DNA of 64,000 bases, taken from positions 4,216,001 to 4,280,000 of the forward strand of contig NC_051139.1 in assembly GCF_014839805.1 (NCBI RefSeq), written 5' to 3'. Source of the stretch: Manduca sexta. Its lineage: Eukaryota > Arthropoda > Insecta > Lepidoptera > Sphingidae. A model generated the notes under the pieces. It was given only the letters and a program-made list of their open reading frames with translations, searched no databases and was not told the DNA's origin. A program made the translations under genes and the position numbers. Shown here one piece after another: positions 35,706-47,115 of this stretch (position 1 is the first letter of the stretch; every line of letters begins with the position of its first letter).

Positions 35706-36442
35706 TTGGATTTAGAAACTACGATGCCTATCTCAGAAGTCCACTGCCAACAAACCTACGAGTGTAAAAGCGTTAATTCATTGTATTAAAATAAATAATT
35801 CACATTTCTTAGATTTTAAGTATTCGTGAATTCTTGGTTGATAAAGTTATGCTATCGGATGCTGTCAGTGTGAGAGTTAGCTTTAATTCGTATTTTGAAT
35901 ACATAAAGTCTTAATGTCTGATGTCTGAATTTGTTATGTTAGGGCTTTAATAAAATATTGTATCCAGTATATTTGACTATAACAAACACAACAAAAAAAA
36001 AATATAGTGAAATCGGTCCAGCCGTTCACGCGTGATGGCGTGACCAAGGGAAATAGGGATTCATTTTTATATACATAATATATAGATAATATTTTATTTA
36101 CTATTTTTTCAATGAAAAAGGTCATTGCAATGAGCAATTTAATTTATATGAAACGCTTTCAATATTTGCAGTTCGTTAAACGTAGTAATCCATTAAAGGG
36201 ACGGCCTGCATCGTAAAATAATGTATAACCTCAGCAACAAAATTTTATGGATTATTTTATGTGTATTTATGAATTATATATTATGGGTGGTTTGACTTCG
36301 TCTGAATAAGATTTAGAATTACAACAAAATAATTTATTTAATTTCGTTCCTTTATCTCATAGGTTTTCAACGAAAATAGGGTTTAATAAACACATGATAA
36401 CATTAGCTATGGCCAAATTAATTTTTAAAAAAACTTTAGCCG
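35706..36442. other. unassigned AT-rich sequence
   Basis: Bases 36010-36080 ('gaaatcggtccagccgttca', 'catttttatatacataatat') look like the 3' end of a LINE-type or J-type repeat. Nothing else. Confidence 0.3.
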
Positions 36443-36789
36443 TCAATAACGATATATATTTTAATACGTCGGGCTTTGTTGGAATTCACATCTATGATCA
36501 TGCTCTTAAAACAGTTAACACACAATATTACGAAAAAAAGTTAGAAAGCAAAGAAATTATACGGACTCCGAATTGCATTTGAGTACTCCTCTCAGAGCTC
36601 TGCGAGCTATAAAAAAACATTAACTGTTAATATATTTTAATACTTCGGGCTTTGTTAGACCTCACACCTATGACTATGCTGCTGTTAACAACAGTTGACA
36701 AAAAATATAAAAAAAAAACTTGGAAATCAAAGAAATTATACTGACTCCGAATTGCATTTGAGAACTCTTCTCAAAGCTCTACAGCTATA
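36443..36789 (+). repeat. imperfect tandem duplication, about 180 bp per unit
   Basis: Unit 1 (36443-36608) and unit 2 (36627-36789) share 'tattttaatac.tcgggctttgtt', 'aaagaaattata.ggactccgaattgcatttgag' and 'aaagctct' blocks in the same order, with scattered substitutions. It is not a family seen elsewhere in the window. An open frame spans part of unit 1 (36394-36582). Confidence 0.8.
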
Positions 36790-37474
36790 CGTATCATTGT
36801 CGTCTAAACTAAACTATCAACAACAGGAAACTCGAAGTTAAATTCATCTGAAACAGTTTCCACAGGCGGTGCCTTTTCACATGTGTATAATAGAGGGAAG
36901 TCCAAAAGCATGTTCGCGGAATGCGCAGTTTGCAGCAAACTGTTAACACAACATAACTCTTTATTCCATTTAAAACTAACAAGTTGTGTGACACAGTTTC
37001 GTCTTCTGTATGTATATTGTCGCGTAGCTTTTGTCTAGTATTTTCACAACACCTGCAAGGATTAGACTGCGTTGTTTCTATTTATTCAAGTCTATTTTAT
37101 TACTTAGATGATGGATTTGAAAAAATATATATTGTTTAAAGACTGATTGCGAAGCCTGACCTTGATGTTTCATCTTGTCCCGTTGACAGTTGTATACAGA
37201 CTTTTAGAGGGTTTCATGTCCCTCAATTCTTTTGGTAGCGACTTAACTACACTTAATTTTTTATATTTTATCTACATTCAATTTCTACTATCAGGCCAAA
37301 TTAGATAAAGTGATCTGAATTGTACAGCTCAGTAAACTGTAGAATTAAATAGAAAAGGCAAAGATCAAGCTCAAAGCCAATTCTCACCAATTGCTAATAC
37401 TAAAAGCATTTTTATAGCATATGTAGGCAAATAAGCGAGCCACCTGATGCTAAGTAATCATTGATGTGTCTTCA
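36790..37474. other. unassigned sequence
   Basis: No element recognised. Near 37420-37470 'gcaaataagcgagccacctg' resembles a common lepidopteran repeat that continues into the E copy. Confidence 0.35.
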
Positions 37475-37760
37475 GATTTAATGGAATGATACCTTCTTAA
37501 CCGAATTTCCGTCACGGCGGCTAATCGCAACTGAGATCAGCTAAGTACGCAGGAGATATTATAGTGCAAACATATGTGCGCAATACACAGATGTACTCTC
37601 TGTTCCTTCACTCTCATAGTCCGGTGAAACGGTAATCCGACAGGACAAGAGAGATCAGGTGCAAGAACGACGGCTTTACGCACTTGTTTAAAGGAATAGA
37701 GATTGAGTATAGAGAGAATGCGTCACCTAACGTTATCTCAGCTGTTCTCAAACACCCAAA
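37475..37760 (+). mobile_element. repeat family E copy
   Basis: It shares 'gtgcgcaatacacagatgta', 'cttcactctcatagtccg' and 'gacggctttacg' with 21391-21665. This copy is longer at its 3' side. Confidence 0.55.
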
Positions 37761-38199
37761 CTAGAATCATGAATGCGCCTTAGGCCATAGATATAGCGAC
37801 TAGGTGAAATACGTGGTTGTTACAACAATTAACATTTCTTCATCAACTCACGCGCATAGTGCAGTTGTAATGACAGAAAGCGGCATGCAAATAACGAAAG
37901 TTTGCCGACGTCACGGGTTCGACACCAGCGTCAATTAAGAGGAAGTCGCTTCGGAATTTTAATTGGAATAACGAGAGTTCGCGTTTTGAGTTTATTTTTA
38001 AATAAATCTACGCAAAGCTCATATTGGAAACTTCTTGAAATGATTTCACTGGTGAAATTTTATGGTTTTAGAAAATTTTATGTGGTGCATACAGCCGATT
38101 TTTGTACAACCAAGTATTTACTGTAGCTGGTGAGTTATAGAAACCAATAATCAAAATACGGCCTTTCTAGCCTCTTTAAACAAATAGGTATATATGATA
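37761..38199. other. unassigned sequence
   Basis: No element recognised. A B-box-like string at 37915-37926 stands alone, without an A box. Confidence 0.35.
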
Positions 38200-38470
38200 T
38201 AATAATACGATATCCGCTTTATATTATATACTGTCTCACTGCTGGGCACTGGCGTCCTTTACTACTGAGAGGAATTAGGCCTTATTACATCACTTTGGTG
38301 TGAATTGCTACACTTCACATACTCACCCACAAGCAGATTTCCTCACGATGTTTTTCTTCACTGTTAAAGCAAGCCATAATTCACAAAGAATACACAAATA
38401 ACTTTAAAAAATCAGAGGTGCCTTTGGTTTTGTACCGGCGGTCATTTGTCTTGTCATTCCGTTCCACATA
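38200..38470 (-). mobile_element. SINE-A copy, diverged
   Basis: The plus strand shows the tail side first ('tttatattatatactgtctc'), then 'tactgagaggaattaggcct', 'cctcacgatgtttttcttca' and 'aattcacaaagaatacacaa'. The head ends near 38470 with a decayed B box. Confidence 0.7.
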
Positions 38471-38952
38471 ATTGCCTTTAAATGTTACTACAGTGAATAA
38501 TAAATATTATGGTTTCCATATTACCACATTCATATTCTACTGTAAAATATACGTAGTCGAGTGTTATAAACTTTGATTTATAATAAATAAATCGGCTTGC
38601 ACTTAACCCTCTCGCCGTCTGTTCTAGACTGCCTAATTAAAGTTTGTTGTAACACACGGTGCGACCGCCCGCCGAGTTCCGCTTTGTCACAATGTTTCAC
38701 CATCGTATTTGCTATTGTCAAAAACTACAAACAAACGATATGAAGACGGTTTGTGAACGCAATTATAATAGTTTCGTTTTGTAGTGTTAGTGTGTATGGT
38801 TTCAGAAGTATTATACAAGTAAAAGCCAGAGGTTAATTATAATGCGTAAACAAGTGAATTTAGATTCAGTTTCGACTGTATAGGCACTACGATTATAGTG
38901 TAATAAGTAATCTGTACATCATATATAAAGCTAAATAATTTTTGTTTTTTTT
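38471..38952. other. unassigned sequence
   Basis: Bases 38605-38780 are unique and less AT-rich, so they are a candidate conserved block. No reading frame. Confidence 0.35.
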
Positions 38953-39080
38953 TTTTTAAATGTACTAAGCATAAAAACTACGAGACCGTTTTTGAAATTT
39001 TGCATTAATAGGCTACATTACTCCTGAATGGCAAAGCTACCTTTTATCTCGGGAAAATATTTATCCAAAAGCTATAAAAT
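38953..39080 (-). mobile_element. repeat family F fragment
   Basis: 'aggctacattactcctgaat', 'ccttttatctcgggaaaata' and the preceding 'gagaccgtttttgaaatttt' are F-family blocks on the minus strand. Confidence 0.5.
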
Positions 39081-39119
39081 ATATTCTGATTTATTTAAAA
39101 TCTTATTATCTAAACCACA

Positions 39120-39260
39120 CTTTTATGTGTAAGATGGATTGAATGCCAAACGATGCTGGTTGACAGACTTCACATAGAAACAAACTCAGAATTTTTATGG
39201 AGTATTCTTAGGTATGAAGATATCTTCACGATATTTTTCTTTACCGTTAAAGCAAACGCG
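39120..39260 (-). mobile_element. SINE-A internal fragment
   Basis: Plus-strand 'gttgacagacttcacata', 'cacgatatttttctttaccg' and 'ttaaagcaaacg' correspond to the SINE-A middle on the minus strand. An 89-codon frame (39153-39422) begins inside it and is probably chance. Confidence 0.5.
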
Positions 39261-39694
39261 GTCATGACAATGTCGAACACATATTTGAATTATTACAAAA
39301 AACCTATAAAGCAATTTGTTTCCCAATATGGCTTATTATCAAAGCTATCCATCGACGAACTGTCTAAACGAATCGAATATGTTAATGAGATAGGCGTTAA
39401 AATCAATTTTCCAATAAATTGAAATTCTAGTTTTAATCAGGCTTTAATTAAACAAGCCTGTCAAACTGCTGTATAATGTAATTCCATTATCATTCATCAC
39501 CTATAATGAAATGCACATGAATATTGTTGTTTTTTACTTTGCATTACCGCTTAGCCTTTATTTGGAATTCCTGTCGCGTATCTTCCTAATAAAAACACGA
39601 AAGTTTGTGAAAATGTTTGGATGTTTGTTAAAAGTGAACGCCAATCGCTGTACAGTTGTTTATAACAATTCTGCTTATCATGTTATTCTCTTAT
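39261..39694. other. unassigned AT-rich sequence
   Basis: Nothing recognised apart from an F-like 'agtttgtgaaaatgtttgga' string near 39601. Confidence 0.35.
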
Positions 39695-40084
39695 AATAAT
39701 AATATTAGCCTTATAATATATACTGTCTCTATCATTAGAGACAGTGAGACGTGCTCATGCACGGGCCTCCTCTACTAATGAGAAGGATTAGAGTTTAGTT
39801 CAACATGCAGGCTTAATGCGGATTGGCAGACTTTACATACCCTAAAATTGTTGTATATAACTTTTTAGGTATGCAGGGTTTCTCACAATTTGTCTTATAG
39901 GTGACTTCTTAGTTGTACAGGTTTCTTCACAATATTTGGCTTCGTCTGATAACTTACAAAGAATACTCATATAACTTTAGAAAAGTCAGAGGTGCGTGCC
40001 CTTTTTTTGAACTTTTTTTGAAATTTGAACCTGCGTACATTCGTCTCGGCAGTCCGTTCAACTCCCAACTAGATTATCGCCGCT
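39695..40084 (-). mobile_element. SINE-A copy, rearranged
   Basis: All landmarks are present, from the (ATT)n tail (39695) to the head (40084), but the copy is about 60 bp too long. A 9-bp stem ACTGTCTCT/AGAGACAGT (about 39725-39748) has been added in the 3' region. The 'gtatgcagggtttctcacaa' segment is partly duplicated downstream (39869-39935). The head keeps the B-box region 'ttgaacctgcg' in reverse. Confidence 0.75.
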
Positions 40085-40692
40085 GTTCCGCTTGTTTTAA
40101 ATTGTATAGAAAAATAAAAAAAATCACAAGTACCATGCTACGCTGAACAAAATTTGCTACAGTCCCGTGCCATAATTTATTTTGCATCAGCCAAAAAATA
40201 TTCCAATCAACTAAACGAGCGGGGCCCGTTTCGCAAACAATAAATATAAAAATTTTACGTGAACATATGGAGATCGATGCAAATTTCCACATTGCATAGC
40301 ATGATTTTTCGTCCGATCATCAATAGACGCGACGAACCCGATTTGTCTATCCAATTATCAATGTTAAATGTTTGTACGAATTAAATATTTATAACTAAAA
40401 TGAAACCAATGCGTTTCATCAAATAGTATTTTTAGCTTTGCGTTAGTATAAATTATTCAGTTTTTAATTATTAGAATGTTTACTGAAATGTGTCAAAGCA
40501 TTTTTGTGCCATTTTACAGAAACGAACTGCGATTTTAAGGATTGTAAGGTATTGTTATGCAAACTGAATTTGTAGACACTAATCTTGAAATGGGGGTCTC
40601 AAATATATTACTACAATACAATAGCAACAAAAGCAATAAAATTTCGATATTGTAAGGACGGTGACGATCGTCATCAGATTACCCATCTATTC
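40085..40692. other. unassigned AT-rich sequence
   Basis: No element recognised. Confidence 0.4.
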
Positions 40693-40862
40693 GATCAATC
40701 AATCAGCCTATTTATGTCCACTGCTGAACGTAGGCCTCCCTAAGTGAGTGCCAACCATCCCGGTCTTGAGTAACCCACGTGCATCTGGTACCCACCACCT
40801 TTTTAAACTCGTCATTCCATCGAGCAGTAAGGCGTCCCACACTACGTCTACATAATCTATTT
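40693..40862 (-). pseudogene. LINE (RTE-type) 3' fragment with ORF C-terminus
   Basis: A minus-strand frame of 44 codons plus stop (40712-40846) contains RSVGRLTARWNDEFKKVV, then WVTQDRDGWHSLREAYVQQW. This is the conserved C-terminal signature of the endonuclease/reverse-transcriptase polyprotein of RTE-like LINEs in insects (form: SVGRP..RW.DDL...AG..W...A.DR..W....EAYVQQWT). Only the 3' end is present, as expected after 5' truncation. The frame is intact over this short stretch. It is a dead retrocopy, not a gene. Confidence 0.8.
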
Positions 40863-40873
40863 GATCAATACTG

Positions 40874-40997
40874 CGGCCTACAATGTCCATTAAACCGGAA
40901 CAACACAGTGACTACACACTGCTGCTTGGCGGTAGAAGATGCTTGCGATGGTTAGACCCAGGCGGACTCTAACATATGAGAGACCTACCACCAGTAA
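40874..40997 (-). mobile_element. repeat family D 5' fragment
   Basis: On the minus strand 'ggtggtaggtctctcatatg', 'gagtccgcctgggtcta', 'ctgccgccaagcagcagt'-like blocks and 'aatggacattgtaggcc' give the family start. It ends next to the LINE fragment. Confidence 0.65.
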
Positions 40998-42700
40998 AAT
41001 TGATATTATTGTTTGTGAGAATGAGAGAAAGTCCTTTTTTGATAGAAAATAGATATATTGAAATACTTTGATAAAATGATAATGAGTACGCGCGGAATGA
41101 TTGATGACCGAATGCGAACTGATTGGACAATATTATGATACTATGACAATTCAAACGGCGTAAAATGCTGATGATACAATTTGTACGTGCTTGCCCGTAC
41201 ATACTGCAATAAAAAGATTCCAATTCCAGAAGTTTCTTTCCTATATAAACTCCTTTCATTAACAGCATCTGTATGGCATATTAAAAATCTAGCACAGCAG
41301 TCAGAAAGTTTATAAAATTCATTAACACGGAAGGAACTTGGGCGCATCAAACTTGCACCATTAGGACCATTATTGATGGGATATAAATTGCATTTCTAGA
41401 CATCATCTGCAACTTAATTATAATTGTGAACATTTTGATCGATGTGCTTAGTTTGTATTGAAGAATTTTTTTTACAATATTTGATTGAAGATTAAGGTTT
41501 GGATCGTTTATTGGAAACATTGGTAAGACAATGTTTATGAACCGTACGTGTGTGGGGAAAAGAACATAAGCGTCTAATCGTAAACATGTTTATTCGCAGT
41601 ATGACTCAGCACTATCTTATAATTAGTGGGGCGGTACAATTAGAATGTAACTGCGTTGTTAATAAATTAATTAATTATCAATCTACATTACAGTTATAAG
41701 TTTACTTTAAGAGCCGCGGAAATTATCAACTTCCTTCTGTATTTTAAAGTTCAAAATCAATTAATTGTTTTAATAACTCTAGTTTTATAATTACTTAAAT
41801 CACGATCTCTAGTAACTATATTATGTTCATGCATGCTTACCAAATGGGGTTCTATAATGTGATTACAGCCAAATTTCCCCTCGTGATGTTTGAGATATTT
41901 AAGAGGATTTGTCAAGTTTGGAGGCGTCCGTCCGAGTACCGAAATTATGTACACCCTCGTTATGGCGTGCGAATGACAACGGACTGGGGGTTGGGTGTTA
42001 ATTTTTTTGCGTACACGTTTTTGATATAGAACTTTCTGGAAGTTAGCACATGTTTTATACGTATATTTAAATTAATGATTAAAGCAAAAAAGAATGCAAA
42101 TATATGTAGGAATAAATAAAATGAAAAATAAAGAAAAAAAAACAATAGAATAAAAAATAAAAAGATAGCATTTCTGAACGGAATAGCCATAAAGTCATTC
42201 ATTCTCTCTGGTTCAAAAAAAAAAAACAACGACGACGCGGCGGTGGTGTGCGCTTTTATGCAGAAATAAAAAGAAGAAATTATTACCGAAGAAGTTTTTT
42301 TATTGCCGAGCCCCTACATATATGTAAATTAAGGCTTCTTCTTTCGGCTTTTTTTCCTAAAATACGTTTCTATGTTATGTCTTGTTTGCGTCCTAAATAC
42401 GATTAAATGTTTCTCACTGATCCTATCAACATTGCCAATCTAGTAATGCTTTTCACTGTTTTTATACAACTGAAATACTAAAGTTTAAAAAAACAAAATT
42501 GATTGTAAAAAAGTGAAATTCGTCCTCTACGTAATAGGAAATAGAATCCATATGTATCGAAGTCTCGTGTCATCAATGTATGATTGCCATCGATAGCAGC
42601 AAGTTATATTTGCCCAGAGTTCTCGACAAACTTTAATAGTGTGGAGCGGTCAGTGTAGCCATCCGGTCTGTTTGCACTGCTTATTGGTTACATATAGACG
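40998..42700. other. unassigned sequence
   Basis: Bases 41820-42010 are a unique, more balanced block with a 68-codon plus frame and no motif. Bases 42095-42165 are A-rich low complexity, and 42217-42260 is an A12 run followed by a GAC/GCG-rich patch. Nothing else is recognised. Confidence 0.35.
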
Positions 42701-42832
42701 GTTGAAAGGATGTAAGCGACATTTTTCGAATAATTTTAACTTGGTTAAAAAAAACATAGAAAAAAGAGTTGATTTTGAATGTATATGAAACTTTGTTGCA
42801 AAAGAATGTCGCTTAAAACAATTAGCCTTTTA
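42701..42832. mobile_element. MITE family I, copy 1 (diverged)
   Basis: Short element with inverted ends. The left is 'ggttgaaaggatgtaagcga' and the right 'gtcgcttaaaacaattagcc'. The interior matches 51690-51837 ('acatagaaaaaagagttgat'). Confidence 0.6.
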
Positions 42833-42923
42833 ATATATATAAAGTGTGGATAGATATGTAACCCCCAGTTAATTTAATGGGTGGATGTAGCATGAAGAGG
42901 ATTTAATTTCTTTTTAAAATCTT

Positions 42924-43058
42924 TACTGGTGGTAGGTTTCTTAAATGTGAGATTCAGCCGGGGTAGGTTACCAACGCAATGTCTATTTCTGCCGTCAAGC
43001 TGCAGTGTGTCACTGTTGTGTTCCGGTTTGAGGAATATTATAGCCAGTTTAACTGTAT
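42924..43058 (+). mobile_element. repeat family D 5' fragment
   Basis: 'ctggtggtaggtttcttaaa', 'ccggggtaggttaccaacgc' and 'tgtgttccggtttgaggaat' match the first 130 bp of family D. It is 3'-truncated. Confidence 0.65.
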
Positions 43059-43309
43059 TAAACTAATTGATGATGTATATAATATACAAAATTAATTCGA
43101 AAACGTGCAATAGCTATGTCTGCATGTTTGAAAGAAGTAAACACAGAATTAGCTGTATGGATCTGGATAAAATATTGTGTAAAAGTTTTGGATCAGTTTA
43201 TAGATTTATTTATATGTTTACAAAGATCTTTGTTAATAAATAATTATTTAGTTAGTTTTGTTTAACTAGCATAGCTGAAGGAAACAGTAGTAAAGGATAT
43301 TTTTTTATT

Positions 43310-43316
43310 AAAAAAA
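43310..43316 (-). terminator. Pol III T-run for the second tRNA-Val
   Basis: Seven consecutive T on the minus strand, just downstream of the tRNA 3' end. Confidence 0.75.
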
Positions 43317-43319
43317 GAA

Positions 43320-43392
43320 TGTTTCCGCCCGGGATCGAACCGGGGGCCTTCCGCGTGTTAGGCAGATGTGATAACCGCTACACCACGGAAAC
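43320..43392 (-). tRNA. tRNA-Val (anticodon AAC), copy 2
   Basis: A 73-nt minus-strand gene with anticodon AAC (plus-strand 43357-43359). It is identical to copies 1 and 3 except for one base in the anticodon stem (plus-strand 43352, C instead of T). This turns a U-A pair into U-G, so the stem still forms. All other stems, the AGGCC variable loop and the discriminator A are intact. It is probably functional as an isodecoder. Confidence 0.95.
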
Positions 43393-44149
43393 TATATCTA
43401 AAAGAATCGAAAGGACCAATACAACGAAATATTATGAATAGCTTTTTTATTATACGCCCTATGCCACTGTCTTAAAGTATAATTCGATAAATATTGGCTT
43501 TCAGAAGCTCCGATATAAGGAATTGTAAGCAAAGTATATTTTATTAAATTAAATAAGCCATTTCGAAAAGAAATCGACCGACATGTATTTAATAATAAGT
43601 ACCCACTCATAAAAGTACGCTGGTGTACTAACTTGATGTCAAGGACATAAGCGTAAGCGATTTGAAAACTAACTTTTGCACACTGTGCAGACCTTGTACA
43701 TTATCCTTTTTATGATGAAAATATGAAATCGGTTACTCCTTAAAAAAAATCCTACATGCATACATAGTAAGTCCTGTGTTAGCAGAAAAATTTTTTTTAA
43801 TTAGTAATGTAACTATACCGTAAAGGGCCCGTGGCAAATTAATCTAATAAGGCCCCTTTTAACATGAATAATCTGTATCTATGTATTAGCCTCAGCTGAC
43901 GCGACGCCCAAGGCGGGAGTAAAAACAAATGTCCTACAAATCTATACAAATAGTTATAGTACGTGTATCTAAAAACAAAGGAGTTGATAACAAAGACAGG
44001 CTTTCTAACAGGTATTTTCTTAAGCTTAAACTTTAAGGATTTAAACAAGATATTGTTGGGTTCACGTGTAATGTCCTCAGGTGAGAATAAAAAAAAAATA
44101 AATAAGGTGAGAATATAAATATAAAATTATTAAATATTTATAGAACTAT
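43393..44149. other. unassigned AT-rich sequence
   Basis: Minus frames at 43398-43610 and 43839-44048 have no motif. Nothing recognised. Confidence 0.4.
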
Positions 44150-44352
44150 CGTTGAAATAGATTATTTTGTGGATTTATTACGGTTTTTCATATATTAATT
44201 TCCGACGTTTCGAAGACTTTAAAGCCTTCATGGTTACAGAGAAGACAGTCTTCGAAACGTCTGAAGGAAATTATAATATTAAAAACTGTGATTTAATCTG
44301 AAAAAAAATGTATATATATATTTTCATGTCTAATATTCTCGTAAACATAAAA
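44150..44352. mobile_element. foldback element G6
   Basis: Left inner arm 'cggtttttcatatattaatt', 'cgacgtttcgaagacttta' and 'gccttcatggttacagag' at the centre. The right arm is 'cagtcttcgaaacgtctgaa', 'attaaaaactgtgatttaat' and outer 'ctcgtaaacataaaa'. The two arms pair over about 60 bases. Confidence 0.65.
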
Positions 44353-44734
44353 ATAATAATTTTAAAGAAACAATTCGCTAAATCCTACTCGTTTAAAACT
44401 TACGTCCACCATCTCCCTTTTTTCCCGGTATCAACTGCGAAATCGGGGACGTAACTCGATCATATTGTAACATGATTACACCGGGGTTTCAAGTACTCTC
44501 AGATGGAAGCTTTTATCTATAATGGCGAACTCACAATGTGAGTACATCGATTTTATTTGATATTAACCTGTGATGGCTGTGGAGCTTTGTGTTTCTGTGA
44601 TGTGGGTTCATTAAGTCTATTTCTTCCACTAAGCAATAATTTTCATTTACCTGTATTGGTTGTTATGCTTTCAGCATTGTAGGTAGTATAATTACTAAAG
44701 TGTTAGTATTAGTCACAGTTAGTGTCAAAGTATT
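44353..44734. other. unassigned sequence
   Basis: No element recognised. Confidence 0.4.
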
Positions 44735-44963
44735 TGCTGGGGGTAGGATACAGTTTATATCCGCCTGTAAAGCGACCACCGTATGCAAGATGTTAAAACC
44801 ACGTAAGTGTGTCTTGTTCCGGGATCTTCCTGTGTATATCCGGTTTCAACAGGACGGCATAATAATGTCGACTGTCAAGGGGTAATCTCTCGTCAGTAGA
44901 CATTCTATTGGACCCCACTCCACGTACCATCAGGTGCAGTGGAGTCACTGTACCGTGCCTGGA
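44735..44963 (+). mobile_element. repeat family C copy
   Basis: It runs from 'tgctgggggtaggata' through 'cttgttccgggatcttcctg' and 'ggacggcataataatgtcg' to 'accatcaggtgcagtggagt'. It is moderately diverged. The 61-codon frame at 44700-44885 is a shadow. Confidence 0.7.
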
Positions 44964-45611
44964 TAAAGAAAAAAAAGATCAAAAGCGATGATTTTGGTAA
45001 GTCGACAATATTTTTCAAAATATATTATTTTAAATAGTGTTCTATAACATTACAAATATAATAATATATAGAATGTATAATTTTCTTTGCGCATGCTGTG
45101 TTTACATATTTTTGGTTGTATACAGAAACATTATAATACATTGAATGTATTATTTAAATTAACTTTTGTGTAACAAACAGTTTTGTGAATCTATAAAATA
45201 AAAAAGTCTGATACGAAATTAACCCAACAAAATCGGCGTCAGCTAATTTATTTAATGTTAATTAATTTTATTATCATATCGGTAATCCGATTTGCATCAA
45301 AATTAAAATGAACCTCGATATGGACAGCATTTGTTTGTCACAGCGTTCTGTATAATTTGACGTATTATAAGATTTATTGAGGGTGTGCTTAATGCTTGTT
45401 CCATACTTGTAATCACCAATAGCTGTACACCTACGTTGGCTATTGGTGATTGAAAATTGCAATTTGATTAAAAATTATCAAAGTATTTTTATTTAATTAT
45501 AAGTAAATTTAATATGTACGAATTTTATGTAAAATCTGTATGTTATATTTTATTCAATTTGCAAAATCAACGTAAGCATAATATAATATATCAGAATATT
45601 ACATTTCACTG
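44964..45611. other. unassigned AT-rich sequence
   Basis: Bases 45408-45450 hold an imperfect inverted repeat (ATCACCAATAGC at 45411-45422 and GCTATTGGTGAT at 45439-45450), a perfect 12-bp stem. No gene recognised. Confidence 0.4.
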
Positions 45612-45895
45612 CTTGTAGGTCTCTCATATGTGAGAGTCCACGTGGGTAGGTACAACCGCAATGTGTATTTCTGCCTCCAAGCAACAGGTGTACTGTTGTA
45701 TTCCGATTTAAAGGACATTGTAGCCAGTGTAATTACTGGACATAATAAGACTTTACATCTCATTTCTCAAGATGGCGAGCGCAGTAGAATACCAAACAAT
45801 ACTTTTTAATCCAAGGTGTTGGATATGGTTTCTACTGCTTATGGGCGGTCGTATCGCTTACCATCAGGCGAACGGCAAGCTCGTCTCGTCATTAT
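45612..45895 (+). mobile_element. repeat family D, full length
   Basis: The best copy of D. It starts 'cttgtaggtctctcatatgt', with mid blocks 'ttaaaggacattgtagccag' and 'gataccaaacaatac' in form. It ends 'cgcttaccatcaggcgaacg', 'caagctcgtctcgtcatt' and an A-rich tail. I know this as a very common lepidopteran repeat. Length (about 280 bp), lack of coding and A-rich tail fit a SINE-like or LINE-3'-derived element. Confidence 0.75.
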
Positions 45896-46282
45896 AAGAA
45901 ATAAAAAAATATTTTACATAAACTAAAATTATTAATATTCTTGTAGCAGCAAATGTCCTTTAGCTGAAAAGTTTGTCGCCAATATACCAACTCACGTATT
46001 CAATGTTGGCTCCAACATTAGCTACGAGTGTAAAACCAGCCTTTAACAAAATAACGAACGCAATATTTGCGCCACAACCGCACAATGTAATTACGTATTA
46101 TTTATTTATTTATGAAAATGTTTTGGCCCGTTTAATGTTAATTTGATGTAATCGCGTTAATCTACATGTTAATATTTCGGACGGGAAACTGCACGTGTTC
46201 AGTATCTTTCGATAAGTATGGAAATAATCATATTGAATTAGCTACTTTTACATTAATTACATTAATGTGTAATATTATTTTA

Positions 46283-46526
46283 CTGCCTCGGTGGCCTAGC
46301 ACTGCACGAGCAAAACGGCAGCGCTCTAAGATCCTGGGTTTGAATCCCGGGTCGGGCAAAGTGATGTTTGGGTTTTTCTGCTCAGTATCTGCTCGGAGTC
46401 TGAAATTTGTGCCCGATGTGTAGATAGGCTCGCCCCCTGTCACATCATGGGAAAGAACATACTTACGCTTGCCCTGGTTGCGCCTCTGCATACCTCTTCG
46501 GGGATAAAAGCGTGATGTGTGTGTAT
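46283..46526 (+). mobile_element. SINE-B, nearly full length
   Basis: Head 'ctgcctcggtggcctagcac' at 46283, B box 'ggtttgaatcc' near 46337. The body has 'gggtttttctgctcagtatc' and 'cctgtcacatcatgggaaag', and the end is 'tcggggataaaagcgtgatg' with a TG-rich tail. Open frames across it on both strands are shadows. Confidence 0.8.
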
Positions 46527-46969
46527 ATCATTTCATTGACAATTTTTTGATACTAATAAATATTGCAATTAAGGACATTTCTGCGGCACTGAAACGAAAT
46601 ATTTGGCATCAAACCCAAGATTCGAATTTGAAACTTGTCAACACCTCACTTACTTCTCGCTGACAACAAAGAACCTATTCCAATCGATAACATCCTTCCA
46701 ACAGTCGTATTCATTTCCCGGGCTCCTGTGCGGACCGGAAGTGCTGAATATCTCGGCGCAGCGCCCCCCACCAGACTGCTACATCCGGTTTCAACTTCCT
46801 ACTCCGTCCAAATAACGCTTTCGACTGAACTTACAATTCTATTTTATTTATGCCTTCCTTTGAGGAGCCATTGAGTTGTATCTTATTTGTTTTATATATT
46901 CTGTTTTTGTTCTTTTTTTTATATTCTAAATTTAAATATAAGCGGGCCCTTTGTTCAATTCGATTACTA
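46527..46969. other. unassigned sequence
   Basis: Bases 46620-46810 are more GC-rich than the flanks and open in two overlapping plus frames (46603-46815, 46635-46874), neither recognised. Possible unique exon or conserved block. Confidence 0.3.
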
Positions 46970-47115
46970 ATAACTAGCTTTTGCTCGCGGCTTCGCCCGC
47001 GTGAAGGAGTTTTCCGGGATAAAAGTCCCACAATATATTTTCACGGGGTAGTAGCCTATAACCTTCCCAGGGTCTTATACTATCTCCATACCAAATTTTG
47101 CTTTCTTATACCACG
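46970..47115 (+). mobile_element. repeat family F copy
   Basis: 'aactagcttttgctcgcggc' at 46973-46992, 'ttccgggataaaagtcccac' and 'ataaccttcccagggtctta'. It breaks off after 'ccataccaaatttt'. The 104-codon frame that enters it from 46850 is chance. Confidence 0.75.

Noticed and set aside
37905..37930. B-box-like string, possible tRNA or SINE head
   Set aside because: CGGGTTCGACACC stands alone. No A box at the right distance, no acceptor stem and no SINE body follows.
40969..41268. 99-codon minus frame
   Set aside because: Its end lies in a family D fragment, and the remainder has no recognisable domain.
42095..42230. A-rich run with an open minus frame rich in Phe
   Set aside because: Low-complexity sequence. 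The Phe/Leu-rich frame 41960-42229 is a translation of poly-A and AAAT runs.
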